The notes beneath the pieces are model-generated. The model saw only the letters and a program-made list of their open reading frames with translations, was not told the DNA's origin and did no database searches. A program made the translations under genes and the position numbers. A stretch of DNA of 34,221 bases. Origin: Hyphomicrobium sp. GTDB taxonomy: Bacteria; Pseudomonadota; Alphaproteobacteria; Rhizobiales; Hyphomicrobiaceae. The stretch is from positions 1 through 34,221 of the forward strand of contig JASBSU010000006.1 of assembly GCA_030148725.1 (NCBI GenBank), in the 5' to 3' direction. Shown here piece by piece: positions 1-7,342 of the stretch; within the stretch, counting starts at the first letter, position 1; each line of letters starts with the position of its first letter.

Positions 1-94
1 CGCAAGCAACTGCGATTGCTAGCATTTTTGCTGCAAGCACGGCTGCGACATGAGGTCAAGGGAGTTGGTGGCAAAAATGCACGGGAATGACACG

Positions 95-115
95 CAATTC
101 GCTTGGCGCGAATTG
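95..115. promoter_or_regulatory. Inverted repeat, possible operator
   Basis: The arm CAATTCGC (95-102) is matched by its exact reverse complement GCGAATTG (108-115), with a 5-base spacer between them. It sits about 190 bases upstream of the PQQ dehydrogenase start. An arm-spacer-arm dyad of this size suits a dimeric repressor or activator site. No regulator can be named, and this is inference from symmetry only. Confidence 0.3.
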
Positions 116-241
116 GCAATTGTCTGTCAAATTCTGAAATAGCGCCCTCAATCCATTGTCGGGCGCACTTTGTTTCACTAGCGTCCAAACATCGCATACG
201 CGGTGACCAATATCGTCGGTCAACTGAAGAAATGCGGTCGC

Positions 242-257
242 TTGCAAAATTTTGCAA
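242..257. promoter_or_regulatory. Perfect 16-bp palindrome, possible operator
   Basis: TTGCAAAATTTTGCAA (242-257) is an uninterrupted 16-bp palindrome ending 45 bases before the chosen start codon of the PQQ dehydrogenase gene. It lies where a promoter or leader would be expected, so it could be a transcription-factor site. A chance AT-rich palindrome remains possible. Confidence 0.35.
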
Positions 258-302
258 TGCGAAAAATGTCGCGGAGACAAAAAGGAAATGGGAGAACGCT
301 CT

Positions 303-1721
303 ATGGGAATGCGGTTGTTGCATGCCGCGTCTATGGGGATGGCCGTGCTTGGAGCCGTTGGAGTGACAGCTGCTGTCGCTCAGACGGTCCCGACTGAGCC
401 TTCTCAAGTCGCTCGGCCGCCGGGCAAGCTTCCCGGTGATCCGAAGATCGCCCTCGTCAAGGTCGCAGACGGATTCAACGATCCCGTCGGCGTAGCATCG
501 GCCTTCGATGGCTCGGGCCGCCTGTTCGTCGTCGAACGTGTCGGACGCGTCAAGGTCGTCAAGGACGGCAAAATTCTCGAGAAGCCATTCCTCGATCTGA
601 CGAAGAACACGCCGCTCGGCAGTGAAGTTCAGACTGGCTTCGTGGAGCAGGGCCTCTGGTCCGTCGCCTTCCACCCGAAGTTCAAGGAGAACGGCTACTT
701 CTACGTCAGCTACTCCTCGCTGCCGTTCAACGGCGCGCATATCATCGCGCGTTACACGGTTGATCCCAACAGCCCCGACGAAGTGACGGTCGAACAGGCC
801 AACAAGTCGGTCAAGGTGATCATGAACATCCCGCAGCCGTACTATAACCACTACGGCGGTGGCATCGCGTTCGGCCCCGATGGCTATCTCTACATCGGCA
901 AGGGCGACGCGGGCTGGGAAGGTGATCCGCTCAACGCCGGCCAGGACCTCAAGGTTCTGTGGGGCAAGATCCTGCGCATCGACGTCAACACGCCGGACGA
1001 TGTCGCTTACACGATCCCGCCGACCAACCCCTTCGCGAAGGCCTACCAGGACCGCATGATGTCCCTGTTCGGCATCACCGAAGAGGGCTTCTCCAAGATC
1101 CACATGGGCGCTCGCCCGGAGATCTGGGCCTACGGTCTGCGCAACCCCTACTCGCTCGACTTCGACAAGAAGACGGGTAGCCTGTTCATCGCTGAAGTTG
1201 GTCAGAACCACTGGGAAGAGGTCAACTGGCAGCCGGCGGACAGCAAGGGCGGCCAGAACTACGGCTGGAAGTTCAACATGGGCACCCACTGTCACCCGAT
1301 GACCGGGCCTGACGACAAGTGCGCCATCGTTGGCACCCTCCCCGTCGCAGAGTATCCGCACCAGGAACCCTATCCCGGCGCTGAGAAGCTGAAAGACGGC
1401 TGGGGCTGCTCGGTCATGGGTCTTGGCGTCGCCAACTATGCCGGCATGAACAATGTCTACCTGACCGGCGATTGGTGCTCGGGCCGCGTGTTTGGCACGG
1501 GCTGGGACGGCAAGAAGTGGCAGATCCAGGAGCTCATGCAGACCTCGCTGCAGTTCACGTCCGGCAACGTCGATGAAGACGGCACGGTCGTGGCAGTGAA
1601 CTGCGACTGCTTCTACACCGACGACAAGGGACCGCTTGCCAATCCTCCGGGCGCGCTGTGGCGCGTCGTGGCGGCTGACAAGGTTCCCGCCGGTGCAGAG
1701 GTTGCCAAGACTAAGAAGTGA
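303..1721 (+). CDS. PQQ-dependent sugar dehydrogenase, periplasmic
   Basis: This 472-residue protein belongs to the soluble glucose/sorbosone dehydrogenase family (six-bladed propeller with PQQ and calcium). Such enzymes oxidise aldose-type sugars in the periplasm and pass electrons to a cytochrome or quinone. Family blocks are visible: GLWSVAFHPKF, NHYGGGIAFGPDGYLYIGKG (the His matching the catalytic base), PEIWAYGLRNPYSLDF and NYGW. Residues 1-26 form a Sec signal peptide ending AVAQ. The ATG at 303 was chosen because GGGAGAA lies 6 bases upstream. An in-frame ATG at 288 and TTG at 252 have no well-spaced ribosome site. The next gene encodes a c-type cytochrome, the natural electron acceptor. 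The true substrate cannot be read from sequence, and no PQQ biosynthesis gene is present here. Confidence 0.88.
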   Translation: MGMRLLHAASMGMAVLGAVGVTAAVAQTVPTEPSQVARPPGKLPGDPKIALVKVADGFNDPVGVASAFDGSGRLFVVERVGRVKVVKDGKILEKPFLDLTKNTPLGSEVQTGFVEQGLWSVAFHPKFKENGYFYVSYSSLPFNGAHIIARYTVDPNSPDEVTVEQANKSVKVIMNIPQPYYNHYGGGIAFGPDGYLYIGKGDAGWEGDPLNAGQDLKVLWGKILRIDVNTPDDVAYTIPPTNPFAKAYQDRMMSLFGITEEGFSKIHMGARPEIWAYGLRNPYSLDFDKKTGSLFIAEVGQNHWEEVNWQPADSKGGQNYGWKFNMGTHCHPMTGPDDKCAIVGTLPVAEYPHQEPYPGAEKLKDGWGCSVMGLGVANYAGMNNVYLTGDWCSGRVFGTGWDGKKWQIQELMQTSLQFTSGNVDEDGTVVAVNCDCFYTDDKGPLANPPGALWRVVAADKVPAGAEVAKTKK

Positions 1722-1746
1722 TCGCTCGAACGATCGCTAACTGAAG

Positions 1747-1782
1747 GCAGGGCCTCTCGCTCCCGTCTGCGAGGGGCCCTGC
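1747..1782 (+). terminator. Strong hairpin between dehydrogenase and cytochrome genes
   Basis: Arms 1747-1760 and 1769-1782 pair over 14 positions with a single G-U wobble and an 8-base loop. The stem is very GC-rich. It starts 25 bases after the dehydrogenase stop codon. No clean U-run follows (TTCGCCTT), so it may be a leaky terminator or an mRNA 3'-end stabiliser that sets different levels of dehydrogenase and cytochrome, rather than a full terminator. Confidence 0.55.
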
Positions 1783-1815
1783 TTCGCCTTGAAATGCCTA
1801 AGGATGCCAAATCAG

Positions 1816-2256
1816 ATGCGTGTCTCCCGCCCCGTCGCAATCCTCGCGCTCGTCGTTGCCATGGCCCTTCCGGCCCTTGCCATTGAATTCAAGAGCGCCC
1901 TCGACGATTCCCCGATCGACGTCAGCCCGATCAAAGGCGAAACTTTCACCGACGCCGTGAAGTCGTTTCACGACACCGGCAAGAACCCCTACGTGGGGAA
2001 CGCCGACGCCATCGCGGCCGGCAAGAAGCTCTACAACGACAACTGCCAGGTCTGTCACAAGCCCGACGGCTCGGGCGGCATGGGCCCCAACCTCGTCGAC
2101 GACATCGTGGTGAACGCGCGCGCCAACACCGACGTCGGCAAGTTCGAGATCATCCACTCCGGAGCAGCCGGCGCCATGCGCCCATTCTCCAAGCGCGGCA
2201 TGACTCAGGATCAGATTCTGCAGATCATCGCCTTCATCGACTCACTGAAAAAGTGA
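1816..2256 (+). CDS. Small periplasmic c-type cytochrome
   Basis: This 146-residue mono-haem cytochrome c has a Sec signal peptide at about residues 1-22 (MRVSRPVAILALVVAMALPALA). A single CxxCH haem site (CQVCH) is followed by KPDGSGGMGPNLVDD, typical of class I cytochromes. A later Met (GAMRPFSKRGM) could be the distal ligand. The start at 1816 is preceded by AAGGA at about 11 bases. ATG 1804 overlaps that ribosome site and TTG 1789 is less likely. It lies directly behind the PQQ dehydrogenase gene in the same direction and probably carries that enzyme's electrons to the respiratory chain. Partnership is inferred from gene order. Confidence 0.85.
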   Translation: MRVSRPVAILALVVAMALPALAIEFKSALDDSPIDVSPIKGETFTDAVKSFHDTGKNPYVGNADAIAAGKKLYNDNCQVCHKPDGSGGMGPNLVDDIVVNARANTDVGKFEIIHSGAAGAMRPFSKRGMTQDQILQIIAFIDSLKK

Positions 2257-2278
2257 CGAGGTGGCGGCGGACGGATCC

Positions 2279-3700
2279 ATGCAGCCCCTTCTTGTTCTCA
2301 ACGTCGTCGGTCTGACGCCGGAGCTGATCGGGCCACATACCCCTAACCTCGCGCGGCTGATCGCGCGGGGCGGAATGCGGACGCTCAAAACGGTGACGCC
2401 TGCCGTCACCTGCTCCGTCCAGGCAACGTTCCTCACCGGTCTGCCACCGGGCGATCATGGTGCGGTCGCCAACGGCTGGCTGTTCCGCGATCTCTACGAA
2501 ATCTGGCTCTGGCGCCAATCCAACCAGCTGCTGTCCGGCGAACGCGTGTGGGATGCGGGTAAAACGCGCGATCTGCGCTTCACCTGCGCCAACATGTTCT
2601 GGTGGTTCAACATGGCCTCGAGCGCCGACTACGCAGTGACGCCGCGCCCTTGCTACAAAGCCGACGGCCGCAAGCTCCCCGATTGCTATGCGCAGCCTTC
2701 AAGCCTGCGCGATGAGCTGACAGCCAAGCTCGGACCCTTCCCGCTGTTCTCCTTCTGGGGGCCAGCGACGAACATCTCTTCCACGCGCTGGATCGCCGAC
2801 GCCACGCTGCATGTGATGGTGACGCGCAACCCCACGCTCACGCTCGCCTACCTGCCACATCTCGATTACGTGCTGCAGCGCCTCGGCCCCGATGATCAGG
2901 CAGTCGCAAACGATCTGCATGAGATCGACACCGTCGCCGGCACGCTCATCGACGCCGCAGATGCCTCGGGACGAAGCGTGCTCGTTGTGTCCGAGTACGG
3001 CATCGTACCCGTCAAGCGTCCCGTCCACATCAACCGTGCGCTTCGCGAAGCCGGCTTCCTATCCGTACGTGAGGAGCAGGGCGGCGAACTACTCGACCCT
3101 CCCCAGTGTCGCGCCTTCGCTGTCGCCGACCACCAGGTTGCGCACGTCTACATCCGCAATCACGAAGACATCCCCCGCGTCCGCGCGCTGCTGGAGCAGC
3201 TAGGTGGCATCGACGAAATCTGGGGCGAGGATGAAAAACGCGCCCACGGCCTCGCCCATGAGCGCTCCGGCGAGCTTATCGCCATTGCCCGCCCCGACGC
3301 TTGGTTCACGTACTACTACTGGCTCGACGACGCCCGCGCGCCCGATTTCGCGCGCCTGGTCGAAATTCATCGCAAGCCCGGCTACGACCCGGTCGAGCTG
3401 TTCCTTGACCCGGCCATCCGCATGCCTAAGCTGGCCATCGGCTGGCGGCTTCTGAAGCGCGCCCTGGGCATGCGAGTTCTCATGGATGTCATCCCGCTCG
3501 ATGCGTCATTGGTCCGCGGCTCACATGGCCGGGCGGACTACGCATCAGATCGCTCGCCGGTGGTCATCAGTTCGGACGCCGCCCTGCTTCCGCGCGGCGA
3601 AATTCATGCGACCGAAGTGAAGCAGCTGATGCTCGATCACATCTTCCGCAATGAGCGCCGCGACAACGCCGCTCGCAACATGGAGGACGTGCTCGCGTGA
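2279..3700 (+). CDS. Alkaline-phosphatase-fold phosphodiesterase-like protein
   Basis: This 473-residue protein is of the type I phosphodiesterase/nucleotide pyrophosphatase superfamily, with no signal peptide. Visible landmarks are TPNLARLIARGG (about 21-32), then TPAVTCSVQATFLTG (40-54), whose Thr44 sits where the nucleophile is expected. After that come LPHLDY (192-197), VVSEYG (237-241) and DHQVAHVYIRN (284-294). Several metal ligands differ from the classical pattern: the first Asp block reads NVVG instead of a D-G motif, and the usual SDHG reads SEYG. It may therefore be a divergent subfamily with altered metal use or substrate. ATG 2279 is preferred because the protein then begins MQPLLVLNVVGLTP; GTG 2261 is possible. 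The 3' end overlaps idi, so the two are translationally coupled. Substrate unknown. Confidence 0.75.
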   Translation: MQPLLVLNVVGLTPELIGPHTPNLARLIARGGMRTLKTVTPAVTCSVQATFLTGLPPGDHGAVANGWLFRDLYEIWLWRQSNQLLSGERVWDAGKTRDLRFTCANMFWWFNMASSADYAVTPRPCYKADGRKLPDCYAQPSSLRDELTAKLGPFPLFSFWGPATNISSTRWIADATLHVMVTRNPTLTLAYLPHLDYVLQRLGPDDQAVANDLHEIDTVAGTLIDAADASGRSVLVVSEYGIVPVKRPVHINRALREAGFLSVREEQGGELLDPPQCRAFAVADHQVAHVYIRNHEDIPRVRALLEQLGGIDEIWGEDEKRAHGLAHERSGELIAIARPDAWFTYYYWLDDARAPDFARLVEIHRKPGYDPVELFLDPAIRMPKLAIGWRLLKRALGMRVLMDVIPLDASLVRGSHGRADYASDRSPVVISSDAALLPRGEIHATEVKQLMLDHIFRNERRDNAARNMEDVLA

Positions 3701-4215
3701 ACGATGCGATAGAGCAGGTCATTCTCGTCGACCAGGCGGACCGCCCCCTCGGCGTCGCCGACAAGTTGCTGGCGCATCAGCAAGGCCAGCTGCACCGCGC
3801 GTTCTCGGTCCTCATCCACGACGGCGCCGGCAACGTACTGCTGCAGCGGCGCGCACCCGGCAAGTATCATTCCGGCGGACTATGGACCAACGCCTGCTGC
3901 GGCCACCCCCGTCCGGGCGAACCGACGGATGCGGCCGCCACGCGCCGGCTTGCCGAGGAAATGGGATTTGCCTGCGAGCTGCGGCCACTGCGCCAGCTCG
4001 TCTACCGCGCGGACGTCGGCTCCGACTTGACCGAGCACGAGTATGTTCACGTTTTCGGCGGCTGCTGGACTGGCGCGGTCAATCCTGATCCCGAGGAAGC
4101 GGATTCGTACGTCTGGCGCCCGCTGAGCGGACTGCATTCGGAGGTGACGGCCAACCCCGAGCACTTCACGGCCTGGTTCCGCATTTATTTAGACCAGTCC
4201 ATCCAGGCGGCCTGA
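3697..4215 (+). CDS. idi: Isopentenyl-diphosphate delta-isomerase, type 1
   Basis: This 172-residue Nudix-fold enzyme interconverts isopentenyl and dimethylallyl diphosphate in the cytosol for isoprenoid synthesis. The active-site Cys is in TNACCGHP (Cys68). The acidic pair is in TEHEYVHVF (Glu113/Glu115). Metal-binding histidines are in LLAHQQGQLHRAF (His27, His33) and GHP (His70). A Nudix-like block GEPTDAAATRRLAEEMG follows. Length matches the type 1 family. The GTG start at 3697 overlaps the preceding stop (GTGA), with GGAGGA at 9 bases, so translation is probably coupled to the phosphodiesterase-like gene. The pairing hints that the upstream enzyme may act on a prenyl or lipid phosphate, but that is inference. 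Confidence 0.93.
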   Translation: MNDAIEQVILVDQADRPLGVADKLLAHQQGQLHRAFSVLIHDGAGNVLLQRRAPGKYHSGGLWTNACCGHPRPGEPTDAAATRRLAEEMGFACELRPLRQLVYRADVGSDLTEHEYVHVFGGCWTGAVNPDPEEADSYVWRPLSGLHSEVTANPEHFTAWFRIYLDQSIQAA

Positions 4216-4225
4216 GCCGTCGAGG

Positions 4226-5896
4226 CTAAAGAAGCGCCCACTCCTGCACGGCCACCGCCCACAGGAAGATGATCGCATTCGAAGCCATGTGCGCGGCGAT
4301 GGGGTCCGCCAGCTTCTTGCTGCGATACATCAGCAGCGCATAGACCGCGCCGGCAAGCATCGCAGCAAGCCACCGCTGATGGATGAGCCCGAACGCCACC
4401 GTCGATCCGACGAAAGCCAGCGCGCTGAACGCACCCACCGGGACGGTCTCGAACCGCGAGGATATCAGCGCCCGCGCAAGGTAGCCCCTGAACGCCAATT
4501 CCTCGGCGATCGGCACCATGATGATGGTGCCAATCCCGCGCATGACGAGCCAGCTAACGGCCAACCACACCGGCAAGCTTCCGATGAAGGCGCCAAGCGA
4601 AGCGCCAGCTTCGCTCGCGGGCTCGGTCGCGATCCACAGCACGCCGACGGCAGCGCCCACGGCCACCGCAAGCCCGCTCGTACCGGAGAGCAAAGAGCGA
4701 TAGGCGTCGCGGTACCACCAGCACACAGCGGCAATCGCAAACACCTTGAGCGGATAGAGCGCCTGATCGTGCGGAGCGAACGCTGAGGTTATGATACTCG
4801 CGGTCATCAACGCCATGAAGGGCGCAAGATACTGCAGGGTGACCTGCGCGCCGGCACGATCCGTATCATCCGGAGTCGCGACTGGCAGCGCAGCACCGGT
4901 CGGAGCCGAAGCCACGGCAGCCTCGCCGCGGCTTGAGAAAAAGCTGATCCGACGCGAAACGGCAATGATCCCGAGCGTGACCAGCAGGAAGCAGATCCAG
5001 CCCGCCTTCGAATGGAAACCCTGCACGGCCACGGTCGGCGAGACGTGCGCCCCAAGCTCGACCAGAGCCGCGATGCGCAGCGAATTCATGATCCAGATCG
5101 TCGCCACGCCGATTGGAAATAGGAGCAGCGCGTTCGGGAAGCGCAGCGCGCGGCGGAAGACCCAGAGGTAGGTCGCCAGGAACGCGACGACGAGCGCGAT
5201 CCCCTCATAACCCGAGCACTCGTCGTTCACCTGAACGCCGAAGTCACGCACGCCGACGATACGCTCCGCAACGTCGAGATGAACTTCCGGTTCGACCAGT
5301 GTGAGGAACCAATGCGAGAGCGTCAGAGTCGCGCCTGAAAGCGCCGACCAGCTGCCTTGCAGCACCGACCCGAGCAGAACGGCAACGGTCGCTCCCACGA
5401 ACGACACGGCGATTTCCGCCGGTAGAAGGCGCACGAGCCGGCGCCATGTCTCAAAGGGTGCAGCAAGCAGTGCCAGCGAGGCGCCAGCGCTCAGCAGCAG
5501 CAGCGCATAGGGAATGAGCGCATAGAGCGCAGGCGTCTGTGCGTGCGACAGAGAACTGCCGGTCAGAAGCAGCGCCGCGAAGAGAGCAAGATTGACGCCC
5601 ACTCCCACAGCAACGCCCGACCCGGCGTCCGATTGTATAATCTCGAAGACTTCTCGGCGACGCGGCCAGCTGATGGCCAGCAGCAGCATGAACGCCGAGA
5701 CCGCGATAAAGGCCAGCGTGTTCGCCCACGGAACCGGATTGGTCCAGGGCGCAAAACCCTCTCGCCGCGGAATCTCGATGATGTAGGTGGCCAGCAGAAA
5801 CTCGCCGAACCCGAGCACCACGAACAGCGCTAAACGCAAAGCGAGCGCGCCGCCTTTCGGATCGACGCGCTTCGCAGTCGTTGTCAGCAGAGACAT
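4226..5896 (-). CDS. Exosortase E/CAAX-type protease fusion (VPEID-CTERM system)
   Basis: This 556-residue polytopic membrane protein has two parts. The N-terminal exosortase carries the expected triad: Cys227 in NDECSGYEG, Arg274 in NSLRIAALVELG and His295 in GFHSKAGW. The C-terminal CPBP/CAAX-type protease domain has EELAFRGYLARAL (Glu465/Glu466), GLIHQRW (His506) and HMASN (His536). This two-domain architecture is that of exosortase E/protease, which processes proteins bearing a VPEID-CTERM sorting tail. A matching tail-bearing protein is encoded immediately upstream. The start at 5896 was chosen over the longer frame (5983), because GGAGG sits just upstream and the longer version would overlap the substrate gene. 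Its stop is 10 bases from the convergent idi stop. The role in cleaving and anchoring surface proteins is known for exosortases in general and inferred here. Confidence 0.93.
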   Translation of the reverse strand: MSLLTTTAKRVDPKGGALALRLALFVVLGFGEFLLATYIIEIPRREGFAPWTNPVPWANTLAFIAVSAFMLLLAISWPRRREVFEIIQSDAGSGVAVGVGVNLALFAALLLTGSSLSHAQTPALYALIPYALLLLSAGASLALLAAPFETWRRLVRLLPAEIAVSFVGATVAVLLGSVLQGSWSALSGATLTLSHWFLTLVEPEVHLDVAERIVGVRDFGVQVNDECSGYEGIALVVAFLATYLWVFRRALRFPNALLLFPIGVATIWIMNSLRIAALVELGAHVSPTVAVQGFHSKAGWICFLLVTLGIIAVSRRISFFSSRGEAAVASAPTGAALPVATPDDTDRAGAQVTLQYLAPFMALMTASIITSAFAPHDQALYPLKVFAIAAVCWWYRDAYRSLLSGTSGLAVAVGAAVGVLWIATEPASEAGASLGAFIGSLPVWLAVSWLVMRGIGTIIMVPIAEELAFRGYLARALISSRFETVPVGAFSALAFVGSTVAFGLIHQRWLAAMLAGAVYALLMYRSKKLADPIAAHMASNAIIFLWAVAVQEWALL

Positions 5897-5948
5897 GTCG
5901 CCTCCGCCATCGCTTCTTGACCGATACGTTCGGCCAGCAAGCGCATCG

Positions 5949-6134
5949 TTACTTCGCCGAGCGACGGAGCAGAACAGCGCCAACGCTCATCAGGAGACCG
6001 ATGGCGGCGATGCTGCCGGAACCATCGAACTCAGGAACGGGAGGGCAGTACCAGAACGGCTTCGCGAAAACCTGCGAGGCCGAAACGAGGCTGACGGCAA
6101 TTGCCAAGCCACCGACTTCGAAACACTTACGCAT
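5949..6134 (-). CDS. VPEID-CTERM sorting-domain protein, miniature
   Basis: This 61-residue precursor is the likely substrate of the adjacent exosortase E. Residues 1-24 are a Sec signal peptide (MRKCFEVGGLAIAVSLVSAS then QVFA). The C-terminal 29 residues form the sorting signal: VPEFDGSG (33-40), a hydrophobic stretch (about 41-56) and the basic end RRSAK. The canonical VPEID motif reads VPEFD here. Only about eight residues (KPFWYCPP) lie between the predicted signal cleavage and the motif, so almost no mature protein would remain. It contains a Cys at 30. An AAGGGG ribosome site lies about 8 bases before the start. It is co-directional with the exosortase gene 52 bases downstream, probably on one transcript. 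Confidence 0.85.
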   Translation of the reverse strand: MRKCFEVGGLAIAVSLVSASQVFAKPFWYCPPVPEFDGSGSIAAIGLLMSVGAVLLRRSAK

Positions 6135-6241
6135 GGAGAGTACCCCTTACTAACTACGCCGGCCAAGATTAGGAGACGCATCAACAACTTGCTAGATTTT
6201 TTTTACTTCTCGTAAATTATCACTAACGGTTAGCCGATCCC

Positions 6242-6257
6242 GCAATTGACCGACCCA
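6242..6257 (-). promoter_or_regulatory. Possible sigma-54 promoter for the VPEID-CTERM gene
   Basis: Read on the minus strand, this segment gives GG-N10-GC with TTGC at the -12 side (GGGTCGGTCAATTGC). That is the core spacing of a sigma-54 promoter, although the -24 element is imperfect. It would place the transcript start roughly 95 bases before the 61-residue gene. Sigma-54 control is known for many PEP-CTERM genes; whether it applies to VPEID-CTERM genes I do not know. This is a weak call. Confidence 0.25.
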
Positions 6258-6293
6258 TCCCGTTGATTGAAAACGAAAATTCGCAGCTTTGGT

Positions 6294-6335
6294 TAAAATG
6301 CAAAAGGCCATCCAAGGAACGCCTCGAATGGCCTT
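6294..6335 (-). terminator. Rho-independent terminator of the outer-membrane protein gene
   Basis: AAGGCCAT (6304-6311) and ATGGCCTT (6328-6335) form an 8-bp stem with a 16-base loop. On the minus strand the stem is followed by TTTTGCATTTT. It lies 25 bases beyond the stop codon of the outer-membrane protein gene at 6361, so it should end that transcript. Confidence 0.7.
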
Positions 6336-6360
6336 AGCAAAGGTGCCGCAGTGTGCCCGT

Positions 6361-7101
6361 TTATTTCAGCGGCACGCGTTCCTCACGTGGGCCGAACTTG
6401 TAGGTCAGTCCGAGGCGGCCGACCCAGAAATCGTCTTCCCATTTGACGATCGAAGTACAGTTCACGCAGCCTGCGGGTGCCGTGTACTGCCTGGTTTGGC
6501 TGCCGAGATCGACAAAGAAGGCTTCTGCGCGGATAAGCCAGTTGGAATCGTGGACCAACTCGCCGCCAGCGCCGAGCGTCCAACCCGTCTTGGTGCCGGA
6601 GTCCGACTGGAAGAACGGCCCGCCCGGAGCGGCGGGATCGTTCAGGGTGTGATCGACGCCGGCATAGGCCAGACCACCCGTTGCATAGAGCAGCAGCGAG
6701 TCATGCACGACCAGGCCGGCGCGCGCGCGTACGGTACCATACCAATCCGTCTTGCTGGTCAGCGTGACCGTCCCATCGGTCGAGCTTGGTCCCATGTCGA
6801 TGTAGTTGATGTCGGTCTCGACACCGAGCAGCACGCGATCGCACTGCCAGTTGTAACCGGCATAGCCACCGAAGGTGACGGATGAATCATCGGTCTTGTA
6901 CTTGGTGCCGAAGATCTCGTTCGTCACTTTGTCCCACTGGTTCGCGTAACCCAGCGCACCACCGATGTAGGCGCCGCTGAAGAGCCCCGGACCACAGCGC
7001 GACGGAGCCGCCGAGTAAGAGGACGGCATCCCATCTGCAAGCGCATTGGTTCCCATTAGCCCGAGTGAAATCGCTGAAATGAAAATCAATTGCCGCTTCA
7101 T
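6361..7101 (-). CDS. Outer-membrane beta-barrel protein (Omp25/31-like)
   Basis: This 246-residue precursor has a signal peptide at 1-23 ending NALADG. It then shows alternating aromatic strands typical of eight-stranded alphaproteobacterial outer-membrane proteins: FSGAYIGGALGYANQW, VTFGGYAGYNWQ, WYGTVRARAGL, LLYATGGLAYAGV, WTLGAGGEL and FWVGRLGLTYKFG. The barrel ends GLTYKF but has a nine-residue charged tail, so the usual terminal Phe is not the last residue. Four Cys (36, 87 and a CVNC pair near 202/205) could form disulfides. The start at 7101 has GAGGGGA 5 bases upstream; an open frame extends 51 codons further but has no ribosome site there. It stands alone with its own terminator. A structural or surface role is likely; the specific function is unknown. 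Confidence 0.85.
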   Translation of the reverse strand: MKRQLIFISAISLGLMGTNALADGMPSSYSAAPSRCGPGLFSGAYIGGALGYANQWDKVTNEIFGTKYKTDDSSVTFGGYAGYNWQCDRVLLGVETDINYIDMGPSSTDGTVTLTSKTDWYGTVRARAGLVVHDSLLLYATGGLAYAGVDHTLNDPAAPGGPFFQSDSGTKTGWTLGAGGELVHDSNWLIRAEAFFVDLGSQTRQYTAPAGCVNCTSIVKWEDDFWVGRLGLTYKFGPREERVPLK

Positions 7102-7342
7102 GAAGATCCCCTCACAGCTTTTCCCCTGACTGTCCACACTGCGCAGACAGGGCTTGCCATTAGGTTGAACCGAAAACTGATTCGCGCGGTCTCGTACAAT
7201 TCGAAATGCAGTGGACGTCGCTTCTTTGATCCGGCTGGTGCGCACAACACACAAGACGCGAACGAATCACTTCGTGAATACGTCGCCCGGAGCGATTGCA
7301 AGAGCTATAAGCGCCAAAGCGTATGCGGCGCGATCGTAGGCG

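Larger units (their letters stand above)
1..302. other. Left-edge non-coding region
   Basis: No convincing gene lies in the first 302 bases. The short open frames here lack a ribosome-binding site and resemble no protein I know. The stretch is relatively AT-rich and carries two perfect inverted repeats, at 95-115 and 242-257, ahead of the PQQ dehydrogenase gene. It is therefore most likely the promoter and leader region of that gene. No -35/-10 pair could be assigned with confidence. Confidence 0.5.

Noticed and set aside
1-60. Possible minus-strand signal-peptide start (M-L-A-I-A-V-A-C) at the left edge
   Set aside because: Only a few codons remain in the window and no ribosome site is visible, so it cannot be told from chance.
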